Source: Mycolicibacterium sp. P1-18 (lineage in GTDB: Bacteria > Actinomycetota > Actinomycetes > Mycobacteriales > Mycobacteriaceae). Taken from it: a stretch of 64,000 bases of DNA. How positions within the stretch are numbered: position 1 is the stretch's first letter; each line of letters begins with the position of its first letter. A program made the position numbers and the translations under genes. The stretch is taken from contig NZ_NPKR01000006.1 of the NCBI RefSeq assembly GCF_008329535.1, positions 124,001-188,000 on the forward strand, in the 5' to 3' direction. Below the pieces are notes generated by a model. That model was given only the letters and a program-made list of their open reading frames with translations, was not told the origin of the DNA and made no database searches. Positions 35,475-45,883 of this stretch are shown here, in pieces.

Positions 35475-38400
35475 GTGACAACGGAGGCTCGGCCGGACAT
35501 CCCCGCGCAATACCTGTTGTCGGACGCGGCACCGCAGTCCCGAACGCTGATCGACGTCCTGCACGCGACCGCCGAGCGCTACCCCGATGCGCCCGCGCTC
35601 GACGACGGCGACGTGCAGCTGACCTACGCGGAGCTGATCGCCGACGTCGAGGAGAGCGTCGCGTGGTTGGCCGCCCGCGGAATCGGCCGCGGTGACCGCA
35701 TCGGCATCCGGATGCCCTCGGGCAGCTACGCGCTGTACGTCGCGATCCTGTCCGCGCTGGCCGCCGGCGCGGCCTACGTGCCGGTCGACGCCGACGACCC
35801 GCAGGAGCGGGCCGACCTGGTGTTCGGCGAGGCCGGCGTCGTCGCGATCATCACCGACCTCGGGCTGGTGCGCGGCCCCGGCTCGTCCCGGGGATGGCGC
35901 GCCGGACCCCCCATGCCGCGCGACGACGCCTGGATCATCTTCACCTCGGGTTCGACCGGCACGCCGAAGGGCGTGGCGGTCACCCACCGCAACGCCGCTG
36001 CGTTCGTCGACGCCGAGGCGCAGATGTTCCTGACCGACAACCCGATCGCCCCCGGCGACCGGGTGCTGGCCGGTCTGTCCGTGGCGTTCGACGCGTCGTG
36101 CGAGGAGATGTGGCTGGCGTGGCGGTACGGCGCGTGCCTGGTTCCGGCGCCCCGGTCGCTGGTGCGAAGTGGCATGGACCTGGGCCCGTGGCTGGTGTCG
36201 CGGGACATCACCGTGGTCTCGACGGTGCCGACGCTGGCCGCGCTGTGGCCCGCCGAGGCGCTCGAAGCGGTGCGGCTGCTGATCTTCGGCGGGGAGGCCT
36301 GCCCTCCCGAACTCGCCGACCGGCTCGCCGTCGAGGGCCGCGAGGTGTGGAACACCTACGGTCCGACCGAGGCGACGGTGGTCGCGTGCCTGGCCAAGCT
36401 GGAGGGCACCGGCCCGGTCAGCATCGGACTTCCGCTGCCGGGCTGGGATCTCGCCGTCGTGGACTCCGGCGGCAATCCGGTCCCGCTCGGCGCCGTCGGC
36501 GAGCTGGTGATCGGCGGCGTCGGCCTGGCTCGTTACCTCGACCCCGAGAAGGACGCCGAGAAGTACGCGCCGATGCCGACCCTGGGATGGTCGCGGGCCT
36601 ACCGCAGCGGCGACCTGGTGCGGCTGGAGTCCGACGGGCTGTACTTCCAGGGCCGCGCCGACGACCAGGTCAAGGTCGGCGGCCGGCGCATCGAGCTCGG
36701 CGAGGTCGACACCGCCCTGGTGAACCTGCCCGGCGTCAGCGGCGGCGCCGCGGCCGTCCGGCGTACCGCCAGCGGCACTCCCCTGCTGGTCGGCTACGTC
36801 GCGAGCGCCGACCCCGACTTCGACCTGGCCGCGGCCCGGGTCGCGCTGGCCGAGTCGCTACCCGCGGCGCTGGTGCCCAGACTCGTCCTGCTCGAGGAGC
36901 TTCCGACGCGGACGTCGGGCAAGGTCGACCGCAACGCACTCCCCTGGCCCCTCGGCGACTCGGCCGACGACGACCCCGACCTCGGCGGCACCACCGGCTG
37001 GCTGGCCGGGCTGTGGCGCGAGGTGCTCGCCGCCCCCGTCGCGGGACCGGAGGAGGACTTCTTCGCCCTGGGCGGCGGTTCGCTGTCGGCGGCGCAACTG
37101 GTGGCCGCGCTGCGCGCGCGCTACCCGGAGGTGACGGTCGCCGACCTGTACGACCATCCGAGACTCGGCTCGCTGGCCGGGTACCTCGACGAGCTCGACC
37201 CGGCGGCCACCGTCGAAACGCGGGTCGTCGCACCGGTTTCCCGCGTCACCGAACTGGCCCAGGTCGTGGCGTCCGTGCCGCTGTCCACGTTGGCGGCCAT
37301 GCAGTGGGTGGTGTGGCTGGCACTGCTCAACGACGTCGCGGCCCGGTGGCAGCTGGTGCCGTGGGCCGTCACCGTCGACTGGTGGCTGCTGTTGATCGGG
37401 TTCGTCGTGTTCGTCACCCCGGTGGGCCGGATGACCATCGCCGTCCTCGGCGCGCGCATCCTGATCGGCAGCCTCGAACCCGGCACCTATCGCCGGGGCG
37501 GCTCGGTGCACCTGCGGGTGTGGCTGGCCGAACGCCTCGGTGAGGCCAGCGGTGCCGAGAACCTCGCCGGCGCACCATGGTTGGTGTACTACGCCCGTGC
37601 GCTCGGCAACCGGGTCGGCAAGGGCGTCGACCTGCACTCGGCCCCGCCGGTCACCGGCATGCTGACGCTGGGCCACCGGTGCTCCATCGAACCCGAGGTC
37701 GACCTCACCGGACACTGGATCGACGGCGACCTGTTCCACGTCGGGGAGATCGTCGTGGGCAACGACGCCACCGTCGGCGCGCGGACCACGCTGCTGCCCG
37801 GCTCCGCGGTGGGCAAGAACGCCGACGTGGCACCGGGATCCGGGGTGGTCGGCAAGGTCAAGGCCGGCCAGTACTGGAAGGGTTCGCCCGCCATGAAGTC
37901 CGGCAAGGCGCGCCATCCGTGGCCCGACGAACGGCCCCCGCGCGCCCCGCTGTGGGTGGCGATGTACGGCCTGACCTCCATCCTGCTCGGTGCCGTCCCG
38001 CTGCTGGCCCTCGGCGCGGGTCTCGCGGTGGTGGGCTGGGCGATTCGCGACACCGCCTCGCTGGGCGAGGCGATCTGGCCCGCGCTGGCGTGGACGCCCG
38101 TCGCGACCGCCGTCGCGGTGATCCTCTACGCCGCGCTGACCGTGCTGGGCGTGCGTCTCATGTCACTCGGCCTGCGCGAGGGCTACCACCCCGTGCGCAG
38201 CCGGGTGGGCTGGCAGCTGTGGACCACCGAGCGGTTGATGGACGCGGCGCGCAACTACCTCTTCCCCGTCTACGCGAGCCTGCTGACACCGGCCTGGATG
38301 CGCCTGCTGGGCGCCAAGATCGGTCAGGGCACCGAGATCTCGACGACGCTGATGACGCCGAAGTTCACCGTCGTGGAGGACGGCGCCTTCCTGGCCGACG

Positions 38401-39380
38401 ACACCATGGTCGCGTCCTACGAACTCGGCGGCGGCTGGATCCACGTCGCCACCGCGACCATCGGCAAGCGCGCGTTCCTCGGCAACTCCGGCATCACCCA
38501 GCCGGGCCGGCGCGTGCCCGACGACGGCCTCGTCGCCGTCCTCAGCGCCACGCCCCACAAGGCCAAGGCCGGATCGTCGTGGCTCGGCAGCCCCCCGGTC
38601 CGGCTGCGCAGGCAGCCGACCGCGGCCGACGCCCTGCGCACGTTCCATCCGTCGCGCAAGCTGAAGATGATGCGCGGCATGGTCGAAACCTGCCGGCTGC
38701 TGCCGATGATCGTCACGTTCGCGATCGGCGTCGCGATGCTCGCCGCACTGCAAGGCCTGGCCGTCGACTTCGGCTGGGTGTGGACGTCACTGGCGTGCGG
38801 GCTGGTCCTCATCGTCACCGGCGCCGTGGCGGGCGCGATCGCCGTGCTGGCCAAGTGGCTGTGGGTGGGACGCATCGAGGCCAAGGAACACCCGCTGTGG
38901 TCGTCCTTCGTGTGGCGCAACGAGGTGTCGGACACGTTCGTCGAAACCGTTGCCGCGCCGTGGTTTGCGCGCGCCGCGAGCGGAACGCCGGTGATGAACC
39001 TGTGGCTGCGGGCCCTGGGCGCCAAGATCGGCCGCGGCGTTTGGTGCGAGACGTACTGGCTGCCGGAGGCCGACCTGGTCACCGTCGGCGACGGCGCGAC
39101 GGTGAGTCGTGGCTGCGTCGTGCAGACCCATCTCTTCCACGATCGGATCATGCGGTTGGACACCGTCGTCGTCGAGGCCGGCGCGACGCTCGGCCCGCAC
39201 TGCGTGGCCCTGCCCGCCGCGAAGATCGGGGCCGGCGCCACCGTCGGACCCGCCTCACTGGTCATGCGCGGCGACGAAGTGCCACCGTCGACGCGGTGGC
39301 AGGGCAACCCCATCGCGCCGTGGGGCCAGAAGCGCAAGAAGCGCGGCGGGTCGGCCACGAAGTCCAAGAGTGCCGCGTGA
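35475..39380 (+). CDS. Pls/PosA-type membrane nonribosomal peptide synthetase
   Basis: A 1301-residue single-module synthetase. Residues 1-490 are an adenylation domain with all core motifs: FTSGSTGTPKG (156-166), FDASCEEMW (205-213), NTYGPTEA (293-300), YRSGDL (376-381), GRADDQVKVGGRRIELGE (393-410), SGKVDRNALP (481-490). A carrier domain follows with LGGGSLSAAQ (phosphopantetheine Ser536). The remainder has about six membrane helices (near 605-620, 632-660, 828-856, 868-892, 1077-1095, 1102-1126) alternating with three left-handed beta-helix hexapeptide-repeat domains (about 705-805, 945-1045, 1182-1282). This is the plan of Streptomyces epsilon-poly-L-lysine synthetase. Aligning by eye to the GrsA pocket gives D206 A207 E210 S249 I270 G272 T294 V302 V303 K483, close to known lysine codes. 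No thioesterase. Product unknown; a lysine polymer or conjugate is inference. Confidence 0.9.
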   Translation: MTTEARPDIPAQYLLSDAAPQSRTLIDVLHATAERYPDAPALDDGDVQLTYAELIADVEESVAWLAARGIGRGDRIGIRMPSGSYALYVAILSALAAGAAYVPVDADDPQERADLVFGEAGVVAIITDLGLVRGPGSSRGWRAGPPMPRDDAWIIFTSGSTGTPKGVAVTHRNAAAFVDAEAQMFLTDNPIAPGDRVLAGLSVAFDASCEEMWLAWRYGACLVPAPRSLVRSGMDLGPWLVSRDITVVSTVPTLAALWPAEALEAVRLLIFGGEACPPELADRLAVEGREVWNTYGPTEATVVACLAKLEGTGPVSIGLPLPGWDLAVVDSGGNPVPLGAVGELVIGGVGLARYLDPEKDAEKYAPMPTLGWSRAYRSGDLVRLESDGLYFQGRADDQVKVGGRRIELGEVDTALVNLPGVSGGAAAVRRTASGTPLLVGYVASADPDFDLAAARVALAESLPAALVPRLVLLEELPTRTSGKVDRNALPWPLGDSADDDPDLGGTTGWLAGLWREVLAAPVAGPEEDFFALGGGSLSAAQLVAALRARYPEVTVADLYDHPRLGSLAGYLDELDPAATVETRVVAPVSRVTELAQVVASVPLSTLAAMQWVVWLALLNDVAARWQLVPWAVTVDWWLLLIGFVVFVTPVGRMTIAVLGARILIGSLEPGTYRRGGSVHLRVWLAERLGEASGAENLAGAPWLVYYARALGNRVGKGVDLHSAPPVTGMLTLGHRCSIEPEVDLTGHWIDGDLFHVGEIVVGNDATVGARTTLLPGSAVGKNADVAPGSGVVGKVKAGQYWKGSPAMKSGKARHPWPDERPPRAPLWVAMYGLTSILLGAVPLLALGAGLAVVGWAIRDTASLGEAIWPALAWTPVATAVAVILYAALTVLGVRLMSLGLREGYHPVRSRVGWQLWTTERLMDAARNYLFPVYASLLTPAWMRLLGAKIGQGTEISTTLMTPKFTVVEDGAFLADDTMVASYELGGGWIHVATATIGKRAFLGNSGITQPGRRVPDDGLVAVLSATPHKAKAGSSWLGSPPVRLRRQPTAADALRTFHPSRKLKMMRGMVETCRLLPMIVTFAIGVAMLAALQGLAVDFGWVWTSLACGLVLIVTGAVAGAIAVLAKWLWVGRIEAKEHPLWSSFVWRNEVSDTFVETVAAPWFARAASGTPVMNLWLRALGAKIGRGVWCETYWLPEADLVTVGDGATVSRGCVVQTHLFHDRIMRLDTVVVEAGATLGPHCVALPAAKIGAGATVGPASLVMRGDEVPPSTRWQGNPIAPWGQKRKKRGGSATKSKSAA

Positions 39381-40711
39381 GGCGGGGAGTGAAGAAGGGC
39401 GCCAGGGGAACTCCGCCCGTCATCGACCCGTATCTGCCCGGCAACGGCAACTTCGGTTACCGGGTCTCCCGCTACGAACTCGACGTCGAATACAAGGTCA
39501 ACATCAACCGGCTCGCCGGCACCGCCACCATCACCGCGGTCACGCTGGCCTCGCTGCGGACGTTCAGCCTGGACCTGTCCGACGCGCTCGCAGTGTCCAA
39601 GGTGTCGGTGAACGGCCACCGGCCCGCGAACTTCTCGCGATCGCGCCACAAGCTCGACGTCACGCTGGCCACGCCGCTGGCCGCCGGCGCGGCACTGGCG
39701 GTCACCGTGCGGTACTCCGGTACCCCCAAGCCCATCCGATCCCTGTGGGGCGACGTGGGATTCGAGGAACTCACCAGCGGCGCGCTGGTCGCCGGCCAAC
39801 CCAACGGTGCGGCGTCGTGGTTCCCGTGCGACGACCATCCGAGCAGCAAGGCGAGCTACCGCATCGCGATCACGTGCGAGAACCCGTACTACGCGCTGGC
39901 CAACGGCAAGCTGGAGTCGCGCAAGACCAGGGCCGCGATGACCACGTGGACCTACGAGCAGCCGGAGCCGACGTCGACCTACCTCGTCACGCTGCAGATC
40001 GGCCAGTACGAGCACCACCGCCTCACCAAGAGCCCCGTACCGATGAACGTCGTTCGGCCGCAACGGTTGCACGCGGCGTTCAACCACGACTTCGGGCGCC
40101 AGCCGCAGATGATGAAGCTCTTCGAGAAGCTCTTCGGTCCGTACCCGCTCTCGAACGGTTACACCGTCGTGGTCACCGACGACGATCTCGAGATTCCGCT
40201 GGAAGCCCAAGGAATTTCGATCTTCGGGGCCAACCACTGTGACGGCGAGCGCGGGGCCGAACGGCTCATCGCCCACGAAATGGCGCACCAGTGGTTCGGC
40301 AACTCCGTGACCGCGCGGCGCTGGCGCGACATCTGGCTGCACGAGGGCTTCGCCTGCTACGCCGAATGGTTGTGGTCCGAGGAGTCCGGCGGACGCACCG
40401 CCGACGAGCACGCCCGTCACTACCATCACCGACTGCGCCACTCCCCGCAGAACCTGTTGCTCTCCGACCCCGGTCCCCGCGACATGTTCGACGACCGCGT
40501 CTACAAGCGCGGCGCGCTCACCCTGCACGCGCTGCGGGGCACGATCGGCGACCGGAACTTCTTCAAGCTGTTGCAGGACTGGACCACTCGGCACCGGCAC
40601 GGCACGGCGGTCACCGACGACTTCACGGGTTTGGCCGCCAACTACGCCGACGAATCGTTGCGGCCACTGTGGCAGGCGTGGCTCTACTCGACGGACGTCC
40701 CCGACCTGTGA
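39377..40711 (+). CDS. M1-family zinc metallopeptidase (short form)
   Basis: A 444-residue aminopeptidase-like protein. The N-terminal beta domain (20-210) is followed by a thermolysin-like catalytic domain with HEMAH at 300-304 and the third zinc ligand E323 (HE-x2-H-x18-E), and a YKRGAL segment with the probable catalytic Tyr. The exopeptidase motif GAMEN is replaced by EAQGISIFG, and the C-terminal helical domain of full-length M1 enzymes is absent, as in a short actinobacterial subgroup. No signal peptide. GTG 39377 overlaps the synthetase stop (GTGA), so both are made together; trimming or turnover of the synthetase product is a reasonable guess. Confidence 0.87.
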   Translation: MRRGVKKGARGTPPVIDPYLPGNGNFGYRVSRYELDVEYKVNINRLAGTATITAVTLASLRTFSLDLSDALAVSKVSVNGHRPANFSRSRHKLDVTLATPLAAGAALAVTVRYSGTPKPIRSLWGDVGFEELTSGALVAGQPNGAASWFPCDDHPSSKASYRIAITCENPYYALANGKLESRKTRAAMTTWTYEQPEPTSTYLVTLQIGQYEHHRLTKSPVPMNVVRPQRLHAAFNHDFGRQPQMMKLFEKLFGPYPLSNGYTVVVTDDDLEIPLEAQGISIFGANHCDGERGAERLIAHEMAHQWFGNSVTARRWRDIWLHEGFACYAEWLWSEESGGRTADEHARHYHHRLRHSPQNLLLSDPGPRDMFDDRVYKRGALTLHALRGTIGDRNFFKLLQDWTTRHRHGTAVTDDFTGLAANYADESLRPLWQAWLYSTDVPDL

Positions 40712-41979
40712 CCGACGGCGCGGCCGTCCCGACCCAGGGGCCCGTCACCAGGAGCAGTGTCGCCCGGGTCGGCGCGGCCACCGTCGTCAGCGCGCTGTGC
40801 GGCTACGCGGTGCTCTACCTCGCCGCGCGCGACCTCGAGCCGGCTGGCTTCTCGGTGTTCGCCGTGTTCTGGGGTGCGTTCGGGCTCTTCGCCGGCGCCG
40901 CCAACGGCCTACTGCAGGAGTCCACCCGCGAGGTGCGCCAGGCCAGGACGCTGGCGCGGGTGCCCGAACCCCGGTCGAGCCCCGTCCGCGTGGCAGCCGT
41001 CGTGGGTGTGGCGTCGGCGGCGGCGATCGCCGTGACGTCGCCGCTGTGGTCGTGGCACGTGTTCACCGAGTCGCAGGCGCTGAGCGTGGCGCTGCTGGCG
41101 GCGGGGGTGGCCGGATTCTGCGTGCACGCCACGCTGCTGGGCATGCTCGCCGGGGTCGACCGGTGGTCGCAGTACGGCGCGCTCATCGTCGGCGACGCCG
41201 CGATGCGCGTGACCGTCGCGGCGATCACGTGCCTCGTCGGCTGGGGGCTGGTCGGATACCTCTGGGCGACCGTGGCGGGCGCGATCGCGTGGCTGGTGCT
41301 GCTGCTGGCCTCGCCGTCGTCCCGGGCCGCCGCCCGACTCGTCACCCCCGGCACCACGGCGGTGTTCCTGCGCGGCGCCTCCCACTCCATCGCGGCGGCC
41401 GGCGCCAGCGCGATCCTCATCATGGGCTTCCCCGTCCTGCTGAAGGCCACGTCGGCGGACCTCGGTGCGGCGGGCGGCGTCGTCATCCTCGCGGTCACCC
41501 TGACCCGGGCGCCGCTGCTGGTGCCCCTGACCGCGATGCAGGGAAACCTGATCGCGCACTTCGTCGACCAGCGCGAGCGACGCCTGCGGTCGCTGGTCGC
41601 ACCGGTCGCAGCCCTGGCGGTGCTCGGCGCAGCCGCCGTCCTGGTCGCCGGACTGCTCGGACCCTGGCTGCTGCGCACCGCGTTCGGACCCGACTACCAG
41701 CTGGGCGGACCGCTGCTCGCCTGGTTCACCGCGGCGGCGGTGATGATCGCGGCGCTGACGCTGACCGGCGCCGCGACGGTCGCGGCGGCACTGCACCGGG
41801 CCTACGCCGTCGGCTGGATCAGCGCGACGCTGGCCTCGACCCTGCTCCTGCTGGTGCCGTGGCCGCTGGAGACCCGCACCGTGGTGGCACTGCTGTGCGG
41901 TCCGCTGGCCGGAATCGCGGTGCACCTGATCGCGCTCGCCAGGGTGCCCGCACCGGGCGGGTATCTTGATCGGCATTGA
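40708..41979 (+). CDS. Polysaccharide-flippase-like membrane protein (Rv3630 homologue)
   Basis: A 423-residue polytopic protein with about 12 membrane helices and few charged loops, resembling MOP-superfamily lipid-linked sugar exporters. It matches Rv3630 by size and by position next to the polyprenyl-phosphate glycosyltransferase and DUF2304 genes. A role in moving the decaprenyl-phosphate GalNAc across the membrane is inference. GTG 40708 overlaps the peptidase stop (GTGA). The next gene starts 1 nt after its stop codon, so the whole run from pls is tightly coupled. Confidence 0.82.
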   Translation: MTDGAAVPTQGPVTRSSVARVGAATVVSALCGYAVLYLAARDLEPAGFSVFAVFWGAFGLFAGAANGLLQESTREVRQARTLARVPEPRSSPVRVAAVVGVASAAAIAVTSPLWSWHVFTESQALSVALLAAGVAGFCVHATLLGMLAGVDRWSQYGALIVGDAAMRVTVAAITCLVGWGLVGYLWATVAGAIAWLVLLLASPSSRAAARLVTPGTTAVFLRGASHSIAAAGASAILIMGFPVLLKATSADLGAAGGVVILAVTLTRAPLLVPLTAMQGNLIAHFVDQRERRLRSLVAPVAALAVLGAAAVLVAGLLGPWLLRTAFGPDYQLGGPLLAWFTAAAVMIAALTLTGAATVAAALHRAYAVGWISATLASTLLLLVPWPLETRTVVALLCGPLAGIAVHLIALARVPAPGGYLDRH

Positions 41980-41980
41980 C

Positions 41981-42664
41981 ATGCGAGACGTGTGGATCGT
42001 CATCCCCGCCTTCAACGAGGCGACCGTGATCGCGGAGGTCGTCACCGACGTCCGCGCCGTCTTCGACAACGTGGTCTGCGTCGACGACGGCAGCCGCGAC
42101 GACACCGCCGAGCAGGCCTGGCGCGCCGGAGCCCACGTCGTCCGCCACCCCGTCAACCTCGGCCAGGGCGCGGCCATCCAGACCGGCGTCGAATACGCCC
42201 GCAGCCGGCCCGGTGCCGCCGTGTTCGCGACGTTCGACGCCGACGGTCAACACCGCATCGCCGACGTGATCCGGATGATCGACCGGCTCCGCACCGAGAA
42301 CCTCGACATCGTGGTGGGCACGCGCTTCGCCGACGGCACGCCGAACAACATGCCGCTGCTGCGGCGCCTGGTCTTCCCGATGATCGCGAAGGTCAGCCCC
42401 GCCAGCCGCAAGCTGGGGCTGACCGACGCGCACAACGGGCTGCGGGTCTTCGACAAGGTCGTCGCCGACGGGTTGAACCTGACGATGAGCGGCATGGCGC
42501 ACGCCAGCGAGATCGTCGCCCTGATCGTCGAGAACGGGTGGCGGGTGGCCGAGGAGCCCGTCGAGATCCTGTACACCGACTATTCGATGTCGAAGGGTCA
42601 GCCGTTGGTCAACGGCGTCAACATTGTCTTCGACGGATTGCTGCGGAAGAGGATGCGCCGATGA
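41981..42664 (+). CDS. ppgS: Polyprenyl-phosphate GalNAc synthase PpgS-like glycosyltransferase (GT2)
   Basis: A 227-residue GT2-family transferase with VIPAFNEATVI, the nucleotide-binding VDDGSRDDT, the metal-binding FDADGQH and the acceptor-side NGLRVF motifs, without C-terminal membrane helices. Rv3631, its positional counterpart, transfers GalNAc from UDP-GalNAc to polyprenyl phosphate for the galactosamine substituent of arabinogalactan. ATG 41981 follows the preceding stop by 1 nt; a TTG at 41966 is rejected. It overlaps the DUF2304 gene by ATGA. Confidence 0.88.
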   Translation: MRDVWIVIPAFNEATVIAEVVTDVRAVFDNVVCVDDGSRDDTAEQAWRAGAHVVRHPVNLGQGAAIQTGVEYARSRPGAAVFATFDADGQHRIADVIRMIDRLRTENLDIVVGTRFADGTPNNMPLLRRLVFPMIAKVSPASRKLGLTDAHNGLRVFDKVVADGLNLTMSGMAHASEIVALIVENGWRVAEEPVEILYTDYSMSKGQPLVNGVNIVFDGLLRKRMRR

Positions 42665-42999
42665 ACTGGATTCAGGTTCTGCTGATCGCCGCCGTGCTGG
42701 TGATCCTGGTCTACCTGTTGCGGTCCCGCCGCAGTGCGCAGGCCAAGGCGTGGGTGAAGATCGGCTACGTGCTGTTCGTGCTGGCCGCGGTGTACGCCAT
42801 CGTGCGCCCCGACGACACCACCGTGGTGGCCAACTGGCTCGGCGTCGACCGCGGTGCCGACCTGCTGGAGTACGCGCTGATCGTGGCGTTCCTCTTCACC
42901 ACCATCAGCACCTACATGCGGTTCAAGGACCTGGAGTTGCGCTACGCCCAGCTGACGCGGGCCGTCGCGCTGGAGGGCGCCCGCACCCCCGTCGAGTAG
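42661..42999 (+). CDS. DUF2304 small membrane protein (Rv3632 homologue)
   Basis: A 112-residue protein with three membrane helices (about 3-20, 34-50, 68-86) and a charged C-terminal helix RFKDLELRYAQLTRAVAL. The family accompanies polyprenyl-phosphate glycosyltransferases; the Mtb counterpart Rv3632 is reported to enhance PpgS activity. ATG 42661 overlaps the ppgS stop. Last gene of the run beginning at pls, convergent with galE six bases away. Confidence 0.88.
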   Translation: MNWIQVLLIAAVLVILVYLLRSRRSAQAKAWVKIGYVLFVLAAVYAIVRPDDTTVVANWLGVDRGADLLEYALIVAFLFTTISTYMRFKDLELRYAQLTRAVALEGARTPVE

Positions 43000-43006
43000 C
43001 GGCGGG

Positions 43007-45781
<2,775 letters not shown>

Positions 45782-45835
45782 CCAAATGGGCTCATCTCGG
45801 GTCCGTTTCGCACCGGCGACCGCCATACTCAGCCC

Positions 45836-45883
45836 ATGACGGTCGAACACCCAGCAGACCCCGCGACGGCGGCCATCCGATGA
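45836..45883 (+). CDS. 15-residue upstream ORF (leader peptide candidate)
   Basis: ATG at 45836, product MTVEHPADPATAAIR, stop TGA at 45881-45883 overlapping the next start as ATGA. A CATACT hexamer ends 6 nt before its ATG, so the mRNA is predicted to be leaderless and to translate this ORF first. Short leaderless ORFs of this kind are common in mycobacteria and can control the next gene. No codon run suggesting attenuation is seen. Confidence 0.4.
   Translation: MTVEHPADPATAAIR

Noticed and set aside
37577..40711. 1044-residue frame fusing a long N-terminus to the M1 peptidase
   Set aside because: The first 600 codons are an out-of-frame shadow of pls; the peptidase begins at GTG 39377 in overlap with the pls stop.
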